The position numbers and the translations under genes were made by a program. Shown one piece after another: positions 22,501-31,489 of a DNA stretch of 64,000 nt. Source of the DNA: Petrosia ficiformis (taxonomy: Eukaryota; Porifera; Demospongiae; Haplosclerida; Petrosiidae); the NCBI GenBank assembly GCA_947044365.1, contig OX345638.1:9586201-9650200 (forward strand), given 5' to 3'. A model generated the notes under the pieces. That model made no database searches, was not told the origin of the DNA, and saw only the letters and a list, made by a program, of their open reading frames with translations. Position 1 is the first letter of the stretch. Each line of letters opens with the position of its first letter.

Positions 22501-25500
22501 TTTTAGTCAACTAAACTATAATTGAATTACAAGTCTACTGTAAGAACTATAACTAAATGAAAGTTGGACAATAATGAGCACTCTTAGTTAGTAAGTCTAA
22601 TATTACCTTAGTTATTTTAGTTAATTAAACTATAACTAAACTAAAATTATGCAAAACTCTTCATATTATAACTATGACTAAAAGTGGTCATTACTGTCAG
22701 ACTAATACAACACTAATTAATGTTAATGTTTTTGATATTAAGACATATGAACAACATTGTCATGCCAGGATTTGATCCTGGACCATCACAATGAGAGACA
22801 AACACTTTAACCACAAAACTATCATGATGTTTCACATAAACACTCATATTACCAAATCATTATATGTGAACTAATAGCTATAATAATTAACAGCTATTTA
22901 ATGTAATGTAATCTCACAATTACTAACATAGTTAATGTCCAGCTAACATTTCTGGGTTTATGATAAATGTAATCACAAAATTGAATTTAATATTCTATTT
23001 CAACAAACAAATTATCATCTTATAATTATATTTATTATATAGAGCTTTTACAAATACTGGAGAATGCCCAAAAGAAAGGATTCGTCAGTGTGAAGTGGAC
23101 GAGCTTTGCACTCTTTGGCGCATCAGGAGTTGGCAAGACGTCCTTGTTAAATTTGTTATTAAGAAAGGAACCAGTCACTGAACATCACAGCACTCCTGTT
23201 GCTAAAGCTCCTGAGGTACGTTTGGTTAGTAAAGAGGAATGTGATGATGTTATTATGTCTGATGAAAGCTGCTTTTGGACATCAGCAGATCCCGAGACAA
23301 TGAAAATCAAATTCCTTCAGGCCATAAAGTACTGTGTTCGCACTCAAAGTGATGAAACTGAACCTCAAGAATTACAAGAATCGAATGAAGATCAAGTGAA
23401 GAATACCTCACAAGAAGAAATAGAATCTGTTGAACAGACACCACTCACCTCACAAGTGACACCAAAGAAGAAGCCTCACGATTCTCTGCCCACTGACCAT
23501 TCTCAAAATAAAGAACAGCTGCAGTCAATTTCTGAAGTAAAAGAGACCAAAGAGAAGCCATTGCTATCATCGCTAGCAACACCAAAGAAGAAGCCTCTCG
23601 AGTCTCTGCCTACTGACCATTTTCAAGATAAAGAACAGCTGCAGTCAATTTCTGAAGTAAAAGAGTCCAAAGAGAAGCCATTGGTCACATCGCTAGCAAT
23701 GCCAAAGAAGAAACCTCATGACTCTCTGCCTACTGACCATTCTCAAGATAAAGAACAGCTACAATCAATATCTAAAGTGAAAGGGTCTAAATGGAAGTCA
23801 TTATTCTCATCACTAAGGACTCCAAAGAAGATGCCTCGTGATTCTCTGCCCACTGACCATTCTCAAAATAAAGAACAGCTACAATCAATGTCTGGAGTAC
23901 AAGAGTCCAAAGTGAAACGATTACCCACATCACAAGAGACACCAAAAAAGAAACCTCACAAGTCTCGGTCTACTGACTATTCTCCAGATAAGGAACACTT
24001 ACAATCAATTTCTGAATTAAAGGAGTCCAAAGAGCAGCCATTGCTAACATCGCTAGCAATGCCAAAGAAGAAGCCTCTCGACTCCCTCCCTACTCAAGAT
24101 AAAGATCAGCTACAATTGATGCAAGCATCTAAAAAGATGCCATTGCTCACATCACTAGCAACACCAAAGAAGAAGCCTCTCGACTCTCTGCCTACTGACC
24201 AATCTCAAGATAAAGAACAGCTACAATTTATGCAAGCATCCAAAAAGAAGCCATTACTCACATCACAAATGACAGCGAAGAAGAAACCTCATGAGTCTTT
24301 CCCTACTGACTATTCTCAAGATAAGGAACAGCTGCAATTGATGTCTGGAGTACAAGAGTCCAAAGAGAAGCCATTAACCATATCACAAGAGATGCCAAAG
24401 AAGAAGCCATCAGAATCTTTATCTACTGATACTTCTACTGTAAATGAAGAACTTCTTCAGTTGATTACTGAAGTAAAGAAATCTGATGAGTTGTATAATA
24501 CTCATATGATGTATGGTGTTGACTTGGGAGGTCAGGCTGCTTTCCTAGATATTGCTCCAGCACTACTTCATTATCATTCTCTCAATATGGTTCTTTTTAG
24601 GCTTGATGAAAAGCTTGATGATGCTGCAAATTTCTTCTATTCAGTGCATGGGAGAAAAGTTGGTGAAGGTGAGAAAAGACAGATGAGCACTATGCAGCTT
24701 ACAAAGAGCTTTTTTCGTTGCAAGTCTCAGCTTCGTCCTCCTTCCTTTGATCGATTAGAAAAGTATGGAAGGCCACACTTTATAGTCATTGGTACTTGCT
24801 ATGATGAATATGAAAGGCTTCAAGAAAATAATGAGCTTAAAGAGAGCCTTGATGAGAAGAATGAGCGTCTTCATAGTGAGCTTAAGAATTATGAAGATGT
24901 CAGACATGATTACACCAAAGGTAAAGATATAATCTTTCCAGTTAACAATATGGGTAGAGGTAGAAATGAAGAAGAGATTGCTGAAAGAATCCGGCGTATT
25001 ACAGGTCGATCTTACATTAGAGCTGAAGTTCCTGCGCGATGGTTCTTCTTCCAGGTAGAGCTAAAATCCAAAACAAAAGGTCGAAGAATGATAAGCCTTG
25101 ATGAATGTGTTGAGATTGGAAAGTCAGTTGGTATGCAACGTAAGGAGGTACTGGCTGCTTTATGGTACTTCCATAATCTGTCCATTTATCTCCATTTCCC
25201 TGGTATTCTATCTCATGTGGTGTTTCTTGATCCACAAGTGCTATTTGATATGCTGTCTCAGATAATTGCTGTTTCATATGGAGATGATCGCTATGACGAT
25301 GCCACAATTAGGAGCCTTAAAACAAAAGGAATCTTCAAACGAGAGTTACTAGACACCATGGAATTCGAAGAGGATGTTTTCTCTTGTGATGATTTCCTAA
25401 AGCTAATGGAAGGCTTACTAATCATATCACAGATCCCAAATGACACAAGATATTTCATTCCATGTGTCCTGGATACAATCGATGATCCATTTGAAGATAG

Positions 25501-28500
25501 TAGTGATGCTATTGAGCCTCTATATCTAACATGGGATGATGAATTGATTCCTAATGGTCTCTTCACATCACTTGTAGTGTTTCTCATGGGGCATGTTTCT
25601 CCAACTCAATTTAAGTTGGTTAATGATGTTTATCGTAATAAAGTTGTCCTGAGGTGTCAACATTTCGGTGGTGCTCTACATTTACTAGATCAGGTCAAAT
25701 CATTAACTATACGCTACTTCGGTCCATCTCGTAACTGCTTCAATATCCGTCGTATGATTCATCAAGGTATAGAATCAATTGTCCACAAGTTTGGCTGGAC
25801 TGATTCTCTGGCTTCTACACAGGAAGGGTTTCGATGTAAAATCGAAGGATGTACGAATTCCTCATTCCATCTTTGCCATCTAATTAGGGAACATGAGGAA
25901 ATGCTCTGCTGTGATGTAAGTAATGTCAAATGCTCAGCTGATAAGACCAGACATCTTTCCTGGTTTCATGACGGTATGATGTTGTAATGATATTTTGTGT
26001 TGTTTCCATGTGCACAGAATGTACATGATGATTGATGTATCTAAATACTAGTTGTATTGTTTCTGCAAGTGTCAAAGTGTAGTATATATTTATATTATCG
26101 CATAGACACCGGTAAATATCATGAGTTGGATACGAAGTATTGTCATGAGTCTGAAGGACGAGTGACAATACGCGTATACAACAACTGAAATTTTCTGGTA
26201 TCCGTGCGTTAATGGATTTATTGTATTCGTGCACGCTAACCATGTAGTCATGGAGCTAATGCATCCTAAATGTCATTGAACTAGAACAGTAGAAAACTTG
26301 GAAATGGTTGAACCACATACTTCCCATGAACTCACTTTTATTATACCACCAGAGGTGGTCACAGGCGTTTGTATACAATTAAATCACATGTAAACTATGA
26401 ATATTGTTATTACTACTTGTTATTCATCTATCTATATAATTATACATGTTAAGAACTAAGGTAATAAATAAAAATGTTACATGATTTTGATAAATAATTT
26501 GTTTGTTTTGATAACGAAGAGCCATTTCACATGAACCATATATTCTGTTGTCTAAAAATCTCATTGTTTGCAAATCTTCCAGTAATGTCATAATTATGTA
26601 GTCTAAAAGCCAGTAGTGAAACAAAATCAGTAGTACACTTCCAATAGTAATAATGATATTTATAGCTTACATGTGATTCCAGTATAATAACATATAACAT
26701 ACTATATCATTTGTTATATTCATCTTTTATAATTATTTAGAATTACAATCATCAAAAATACTCACAGAAGAGGAACAGTATAAACTAGTATGTATTATGT
26801 TGTGTGATAATAATTATATATCTATATTCATATATTACTATAGGATAATGATCTGTATTGGGCACAAAATGTATTTGAATGTAAAATATTGTTGAACAAG
26901 GGTGCTAACCCTAATAAGAAACATTGGTTGGTGAGTTATCATATCCACACACAGTAATATATTGTATAGTACATGTAGGAGCTAATTCTAACTCTCATGA
27001 TATATATGTTAGTGATGAGTGATATGATATCAAGATACTCAATACTTCAATACCACATCTGAAACTTCTGGTATTGAGTAATATCCAAGTATTGATAGTG
27101 ATACTGATACAGGTCTATAACACCTAGCTCTATGTTATACCATTTTAAACAGAATTTATATGAAATCTGAAGCTAATATGAACACATGTAATATGTGTAA
27201 TATCAAATATCAGTATCATACTCAATATCATCAATACTGATTAACAAACTACTTGATATTGTATTGAAATGAATATTTCTAGTATCACATGTATTATGTG
27301 TAAATATAGGATTTTAATTGTAATTAATTACATGGCTATTATATATCTGTAATATAATAATTATATTTGTTATATGTAATTATTAATCTGTTTGTCATGA
27401 CTTTAATAACTACTTAATTAACTATTATTATTATTATCATAAACACAAGATATTACAAGTATCTAATGATTTTCATTACTACAGGATGAACAAACACCTT
27501 TACAGTTCTCATCTAAGAGTGGTCATGTTGATATTGTGAAAGTGTTATTATCACATGGTGCTGATATTCATGTAAAGGATATGGTAAGTAAATATTAAAT
27601 AAATATTATGTATTATAATTTATGTATTGATTATATAATTAATTACATAGCTAATGTATATCTGTAATATATATTTGTTATAATTATTATTAACTAATAA
27701 CCTGTTATGATGTCATAACATTAATATCTACTTAATTAACTATTATTATTATTATCATAAACACAAGATATTACGAGTATCTGTTATTACTGCAGTATCA
27801 ACAAACATCTTTACATTTGTCATCTGAGAGTGGTCATGTTGGTGTTGTAAAAGTGTTAGTATCATATGGTGCTGATATTCATGTAAAGGATTTGGTAAGT
27901 AAATATTAAATAAATATTATGTATTATAATTTATGTATTGATTATATAATTAATTATATAGCTAATGTATATCTGTAATATATATTTGTTATAATTATTA
28001 TTAACTAATAACCTGTTATGATGTCATAATATTAATAACTACTTAATTAACTATTATTATTATTATCATATAAACACAAGATATTACAAGTATCTAATGA
28101 TTGTTATTACTACAGTATGGACAAACACCTTTACATTTGTCATCTATGAGTGGTCATGTTGACATTGTGAATGTGTTATTATCACATGGTGCTGATATTC
28201 ATGTAAAGGATTGGGTAAGTAAATATTAAATAAATATTATGTATTATAATTTATGTATTGATTATATAATTAATTACATAGCTAATGTATATCTGTAATA
28301 TATATTTGTTATAATTATTATTAACCAATAACCTGTTATGATGTCATAACTTTAATAACTACTTTATTAACTATTATTATTATTATCATAAACACGAGAT
28401 ATTACAAGTATCTAATGATTGTTATTACTACAGTATGGACAAACACCTTTACATTTGTCATCTATGAGTGGTCATGTTGATATTCTGAATGTATTATTAT

Positions 28501-29174
28501 CACATGGTGCTGATATTCATGTAAAGGATAGTGTAAGTAAATATTATGATTGGTTCATGTTTACTTAATATTAAATTATATTACAAATGATTATTATGAT
28601 ATGATTATAATACAACATCATTCACGTGTCTCAAAATGAGATCATATATTTGATTAATAATTTCTTTTTTCTAATTCTTGTAAAAGCTTATAATAAATAT
28701 TATAATAATCATTGATGTGTGTCCTAATGGTAATATAGGTTCCATTGTATAACTGATATTTGATAATTCATTATAATAGTATTAGTATCTTAAGATAACT
28801 ATTGTTTGTGGAATCAAATATTAGATATATTCAATTTGGTGATATTAATTATAATAATCTCATGTTCATAGTAATCACGATATGTGTATTAATAATAGTG
28901 ATTTGTTGAGTTCAATAAAAATATGATATAATTAGTATCCACAAACTATATATAGTTATCTTAAGATATATTATGATAATAATAATTATTATAATGACTA
29001 TGATAATAATTATGTTAGTAATTACTTACATAAGACATAATTATTATAATTTTATATATTTTTTATTATATTATAACACAGAGGGGGCGCTCGCCTAAAG
29101 ACTGGGCACATATATATAATAAACATGAAGTAGTCGAAACATTAGAAAGAGCAGAAAAGAAGTTAAGAAAATAA
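10275..29174 (+). CDS. Death domain / Roc-COR / ankyrin gene (paralogue 2, 15 exons)
   Basis: Exons with matching phases throughout: 10275-10572, 12313-12374, 13112-13789, 14694-14754, 15571-15626, 21129-21189, 21358-22202, 22262-22310, 23043-25973, 26741-26787, 26844-26930, 27485-27583, 27796-27894, 28116-28214, 28434-28532, then terminal 29082-29174 (counting the two short linker exons with ankyrin repeats gives 16 segments). The sum is 5664 nt, 1887 codons plus TAA, with no internal stop. Order: death domain (about 14-85), middle module (121-346), second module (406-687), Roc with a long repeat insert (about 725-1370), COR (about 1370-1680), ankyrin (about 1697-1887). Alternatively exon 23043 reads through its donor to a stop at 25985-25987, giving 1684 residues without ankyrin. 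It is probably an intracellular signalling scaffold or GTPase. Start chosen at the ATG opening the death-domain exon; extra 5' exons are possible. Confidence 0.82.
10573..12312 (+). other. Intron 1 (also duplicated at 37590-39241)
   Basis: Contains no gene. It is nearly identical to the matching intron of paralogue 3 apart from small indels. Its last 850 bp resemble 14835-15570 in intron 4, which shows an internal duplication. Confidence 0.7.
12313..12374 (+). CDS. Exon 2: short proline-rich linker
   Basis: 62 bp, phase 1 to phase 0, encoding DTPPPQGDE then LSSPPNETPKQ, ending CAG|GTAATG. It has the same layout as 15571-15626 (D-P-Q-x-D ... PPKQ) and 39242-39303. Confidence 0.75.
12375..13111 (+). 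other. Intron 2
   Basis: No gene. Holds a two-copy 33-bp direct repeat (TTGAGCCATGGTGATTTAAA) at 12606-12670; paralogue 3 has a single copy near 39520. Confidence 0.6.
13112..13789 (+). CDS. Exon 3: uncharacterised middle module (226 codons)
   Basis: Acceptor CATACAG|TCTAAT; donor ACAAG|GTTAGA; phase 0 at both ends. The first 110 residues look helical ([34 protein letters not shown]). The remainder begins [16 protein letters not shown], then [34 protein letters not shown] and LSVTIGGFEIL, suggesting an alpha/beta fold. I recognise no named family. The equivalent exon in paralogue 3 (40013-40699) is strongly similar at protein level and slightly longer. The conserved reading frame with many substitutions between copies suggests protein-level constraint. 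Confidence 0.8.
13790..14693 (+). other. Intron 3
   Basis: No gene. The stretch 14455-14693 has a second, diverged copy split into 16171-16232 and 20928-21128 by the Ty3/gypsy insertion. Confidence 0.6.
14694..15626 (+). CDS. Exons 4 and 5: short linkers (first linker pair)
   Basis: Exon 14694-14754 (phase 0 to 1) encodes LNSGKYVKDTSSDSVSTEEQ and exon 15571-15626 (phase 1 to 0) encodes DMPQVDDSRDFPPDEPPKQ. Both are low-complexity acidic/proline linkers. The intron between them (14755-15570) resembles the end of intron 1, including microsatellite-like TTTATTTT runs, so the pair arose by internal duplication. Confidence 0.7.
15627..16232 (+). other. Intron 5, left part
   Basis: Contains a (TA)n tract at 15776-15805 and a GGGGGG/CCCCCC palindromic stretch at 16085-16142 (an 18-base run of C). 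An open frame at 15691-16035 crosses the TA tract and has no homology. The Ty3/gypsy insertion begins at 16233. Confidence 0.5.
16233..16395 (-). repeat. 3' LTR of the Ty3/gypsy element
   Basis: 163 bp, TG at one end (TGACTTGTGAGTTTTCAGAA) and CA at the other (GGTTGCTACA). Over 90% like 20762-20927 by eye, with small indels near AAAATCAGGG. Confidence 0.9.
16427..17896 (-). pseudogene. Ty3/gypsy integrase (zinc-binding, catalytic core, C-terminal domain)
   Basis: Block 17018-17896 carries an HHCC-type region (HSSPIGGHLGIRKT ... WCRTRESC, where one Cys of the CxxC has become Arg) and the D,D,E core (VTMDILGP; IHTDQGRNFES; HPQSDGLLERFNRTL). A TGA at about 17015 separates it from 16427-17005, which has the C-terminal SH3-like GPFTIVKVINDVTYRIQ and a basic tail. 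It would integrate element DNA if intact; the stop argues it is dead. Confidence 0.88.
18037..19253 (-). pseudogene. Ty3/gypsy reverse transcriptase and RNase H (frameshifted)
   Basis: RT fingers/palm: VIEPASSPWSSPTVIVRKKD, FSTLDLASGYWQVE (motif A), FGLCNAPSTFQ (motif B) then a stop at about 18694, VYLDDI (catalytic motif) at about 18640, and KKCHLFQKSVKYLGHIIS. RNase H pieces: ILDTDASREGLGAVLSQ and AYTSRVLTKAERQY. At least four frame changes or stops (about 19090, 18694, 18600, 18370 and 18200). Confidence 0.88.
19482..19901 (-). pseudogene. Ty3/gypsy protease C-terminal part
   Basis: ECLLGANFLNKHNCVIDL is the retropepsin flap/C-terminal motif. The expected catalytic DTG region just upstream (about 19900-19930) is not readable in any frame and seems deleted or scrambled. 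Confidence 0.65.
19911..20739 (-). pseudogene. Ty3/gypsy gag with zinc knuckle (frameshifted)
   Basis: Begins MAHIILVCARPP (ATG at 20739) with a capsid-like helical region (WLQRFELYVAEAGI, LKLHERRQKSNKKLSEFAGS). It changes frame at about 20310, at a perfect 14-bp inverted repeat, and resumes to a CCHC knuckle CWNCGHQGHYRRDC near 19950. Nucleocapsid-type RNA binding is the family role. Confidence 0.82.
20762..20927 (-). repeat. 5' LTR of the Ty3/gypsy element
   Basis: 166 bp, TG...CA ends, partner of 16233-16395. Confidence 0.9.
21129..21189 (+). CDS. Exon 6: short linker (second copy of exon 4)
   Basis: 61 bp, phase 0 to 1, encoding LNSRKCVKDTSSENVSTKEQ, clearly a duplicate of exon 14694-14754. 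The upstream intron flank is duplicated too. Confidence 0.72.
21358..22202 (+). CDS. Exon 7: uncharacterised module (281 codons)
   Basis: Acceptor TTCTGTAG|GTATTG (phase 1), donor AATACG|GTATGT (phase 0). Starts GIDTEEEKHDWRQERGYLQR. A helical half (VFTTCYLLTMENLYREINGY, LLQKELGLPVPQDI) is followed by YFKSICVSWFNFEPIALVS, HKKWIEYYHLFHEYC, an acidic patch and beta-rich LCILPGSLLLVFCYCGDD. I recognise no named family. The layout (helical block with W-F-N-[FY]-E and a following small alpha/beta block) looks like a discrete recognition or adaptor module. There is no counterpart in paralogue 3. Confidence 0.78.
22262..22310 (+). CDS. Exon 8: short linker
   Basis: 49 bp, phase 0 to 1: IAPHIKGAIESEPTPQ. 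Acceptor TTTCTTAG, donor CAAG|GTGATA. The phases join exon 7 to the Roc-COR exon. Confidence 0.65.
22377..22965. repeat. Intron 8 repeat region with ACTATAACTAAA motifs
   Basis: Many TTTTAGTTAACTATAAC/ACTATAACTAAA motifs on both strands (22385-22720). The ends TGTAAACCCAGAAAAG (left) and CATTTCTGGGTTTATG (right) form an inverted pair, consistent with a MITE-like element carrying the tRNA-like segment below. Boundaries uncertain. Confidence 0.35.
22759..22827 (-). repeat. tRNA-derived SINE-like segment
   Basis: Read on the minus strand: an A-box-like GTGGTTAAAGTG, then a T-arm CCAGG-ATCAAAT-CCTGG (B-box GGATCAAATCC). Spacing of about 40 nt fits RNA polymerase III internal promoters. No intact cloverleaf, so a SINE head or tRNA pseudogene rather than a tRNA gene. 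Confidence 0.4.
23043..25987 (+). CDS. Exon 9: Roc-COR GTPase module
   Basis: Phase 1 acceptor TATATAG|AGCTTT. G1/Walker A FGASGVGKTSLLN (about 23110-23150). A repeat-rich insert runs from 23447 to about 24500. G3 is VDLGGQAAFLD (DxGGQ, 24521). FIVIGTCYDEYE (24780-24815) stands where G4 (normally NKxD-like) is expected. The COR region runs from about 25030 (VPARWFFFQVEL, WYFHNLSIYLHFPG, VFLDPQVLFDMLSQII, FSCDDFLKLMEGLLIISQIP) to FHLCHLIREHEEMLC. ROCO proteins are GTP-regulated scaffolds dimerising through COR. No kinase domain follows. Ends either at donor GACG|GTATGA (25973) into the ankyrin exons, or at TAA 25985-25987. Confidence 0.83.
23447..24500 (+). repeat. Nine tandem 40-residue coding repeats inside the Roc domain
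   Basis: Unit about 120 bp: S-x-TPKKKPxxSLPTDxSQDKE-QLQSIS-EVKESKEKPLL, nine copies, two of them shortened to about 34-37 residues (MQASKKKPLL type). Lys/Ser/Pro rich and probably disordered. It lies between the G1 loop and DxGGQ. Confidence 0.85.
25988..26740 (+). other. Intron 9 or intergenic region
   Basis: If the donor at 25974 is used, this is an intron. If not, it is 3' flank, with AATAAATAAAAAT at about 26463 as a possible polyadenylation region. No other gene seen. Confidence 0.5.
26741..29174 (+). CDS. Ankyrin-repeat exons of paralogue 2
   Basis: Linker exon 26741-26787 (ELQSSKILTEEEQYKL, phase 1 to 0). Half-repeat exon 26844-26930 ([15 protein letters not shown]). Four 99-bp, phase-0 exons at 27485, 27796, 28116 and 28434 ([15 protein letters not shown] ... 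[13 protein letters not shown]). Terminal exon 29082-29174 ends KKLRK. The repeat at 27796 is diverged (VGVVKVLVSYGAD). Introns between the 99-bp exons are nearly identical, at about 220 bp each. The linker exon has a close match in paralogue 3 (44893-44939), so it marks the common start of the ankyrin module. It might be a separate gene if the upstream donor is not used. Confidence 0.82.
28786..28968. mobile_element. Foldback MITE in last ankyrin intron (paralogue 2)
   Basis: Same arms (TATCTTAAGATAACTAT ... ATAGTTATCTTAAGATA) as at 690-868, with a short TA expansion in the right arm. Confidence 0.6.
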
Positions 29175-30093
29175 CTTATAATAATAATGTTTACTTTTAC
29201 ATGATAGGTTATTATATTGTTAATTAATTAATAGAACAATGATTATTATATTGTAATTTCTTAAATAAAAATACTATTATTACAAATTTGCGGTGGAAGA
29301 TAATTGACATTGCAGTGGCTAAAACATTCGTGAGCAAAGGACATGAACACTTTTGCTTACTCATTAATATTCATGTAGCCATTTGTTGTACAATTGTATA
29401 ATTATCTAAGCCCCTGTAATGATATTTTGGGGGAGGCTATAGCCCCACCCATATTCCGCGATCCTTGTGTCGCACATCCATACTTAATATAATTCCACAA
29501 TATACTTTGCACAAGTTAGAACCATTATTAGAGTATATAATTATGGTATTATACCAGCATATAGGTATTAGGTTTCTATAATGTATACGTATAATTAATA
29601 CTATTTCCAGATCATCAAACTAGATCTAGATCTAGACGGAGTAAGGTTCCATTAAAGCATATATAGACTTGTACAGTCTAGGAACCATGGTTCTATTGAA
29701 CAATAGTGTCTTTGGACCGCAGTTCAATTAAAATATAGTCATAGAGTAGTGTAGTGACCACAGTTCCATTAATCCATAGTGTCTGTGGACCACGGTTTCA
29801 TTGATCCATGTGGTTATTTTAAACAGTTGTTACTTGCATTGTGCGTTTAAATGTTTGGATCAACATTAGCTTTTAGTAGTAGCTCAATAACATCATTAGT
29901 AGTGATATTAGGATCAGATCAACAATTACGAAGAGTAGTAATTAATGCGAAAAATTAATTATTTCTCAAACAATTATACAAAAAATTAATGAAGTGACAA
30001 AATCATTTAATATCAGCAAGTAAAATAGTTGAAGTGTTCAAAAGTTCAAATATTAATAATAATTATGTAATTATAAAGTTCCTAATTAAATTG
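29175..30093. other. Intergenic, duplicated ABC 3' flank
   Basis: No gene. From about 29285 it matches 6250-6750. A CCATTAAAC/ATAGTCTAG-type short repeat at 29640-29800 also occurs at 49900-50110. Confidence 0.55.
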
Positions 30094-30980
30094 TTATTTC
30101 TCCTCATCTCCTATCAAGTGTTGATGGTGATGTAACTGATAATATACACCTCCCTTAGCTAATAGTTCAGTGTGTGTACCCTTCTCAACAACACTACCAT
30201 TAGCTATTACCACAATACAGTCAGCAGTGTACACAGTGGATAACCTATGAGCTATTACTATACTAGTACGACCCTCCCTAGCTTTATCAAGAGCTTCCTG
30301 GACTATTATCTCACTCTCACTATCTAGGGCTGATGTTGCTTCATCTAGAAGAAGTATTTTGGGGTTTCTGATCAGAGCATGGGCTATAGCAATTCTTTGT
30401 TTCTGTCCTCCACTTAACTGAGTGCCTTTATCACCAGCATTAGTACTATAACCCTGAATGAATGGAGATAGATGAATGAAGTGATGGACCGATGGATATG
30501 GATACATGGGTGGATGGATGGTTGTGGATGGATTAACAAATACATACTTACATGGATAAATAGATGGTATTAAGACATTGATAGATAGATGGCATGAACG
30601 CATAAATAGATATGAACAGAAGGAACAAGTACTCATATACCTGTGGTAATGATTGTATGAAATCATGAATATTAGCAGCCTTTGCAGAATCTCTTCATGA
30701 GATATCTCACGATGATTAGCACCATATCTTATATTATCAGATATACTAGTATCAAATAGAATAGGTTCTTGAGATACAATACCAAAGTGAGTTCTTAACC
30801 AACGAATGTTGTGTTCTCGTATATCAACATCATCTAAGAGGACTCCACCTTTTAATGGATCATATAGAATCTTTCAATAAGTGAGACTACAGTACTTTTA
30901 TCACAGCCTGATGGACCTACTAGTGCTATAGTTTGTCGTGGTTTAACTGATATTGGTAAATCTTGTAATACATTAACATC
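30094..30980 (-). pseudogene. ABC transporter 3' fragment, copy B
   Basis: Equivalent to 6760-7667. The terminal-exon part (30094-30453) keeps an intact signature LSGGQ, Walker [13 protein letters not shown] and IAHRLSTV. The upstream exon remnant carries the same 7-bp deletion and 2-bp insertion as copy A and the same breakpoint after TTAACATC (30980), so both derive from one truncated ancestor. The Walker A of this copy reads GCDK rather than GCGK, an additional disabling change not seen in copy A. Confidence 0.9.
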
Positions 30981-31011
30981 GTATTATTGCTGTCAGATCA
31001 TTCTATAATTC

Positions 31012-31180
31012 ATAAGTATGTATTGTATGTATGTATATAATTATATGTATGTATGTAGTATGTACGTACAATATATGTATATAATAATTATATACATACG
31101 TACATATGTACATATTTACACACATTCACATTATTATTATTATATGTATTTATGTACGTAAATATGTATTTATGTATTTG
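31012..31180. repeat. ATGT/TACG-rich simple repeat (second unit)
   Basis: Counterpart of 7697-7890, slightly shorter. Confidence 0.75.
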
Positions 31181-31489
31181 TGACACCTCTATGTGGCCCA
31201 AAAGTTATGCTTTGACTTTGCTGTCACCCCCTTCTAAGCTGTGAAGAACACCCATTCATCACCAGGTGAGTGTCTCTTTGGAGGTTGGAGCCTCTGGGTT
31301 CACACCCCAGTTGCACCTAATTATGAATTGTGTCAAAAATTCAGTAAAAGAAAGAAAGAAAGGAGAGGAACTACAGGGATCATCTTTAACGTGGTTAGAA
31401 ACGTGGCACATACTATGATGACGGTGTCAGAGAAAAGATGTGCTAACAGAATTCTGTTGACAACCTGATGAAAAACCGAAGTATACCCC

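Noticed and set aside
23369..25587. Minus-strand frames opposite the Roc-COR exon
   Set aside because: Antisense shadows of a strongly supported coding exon.
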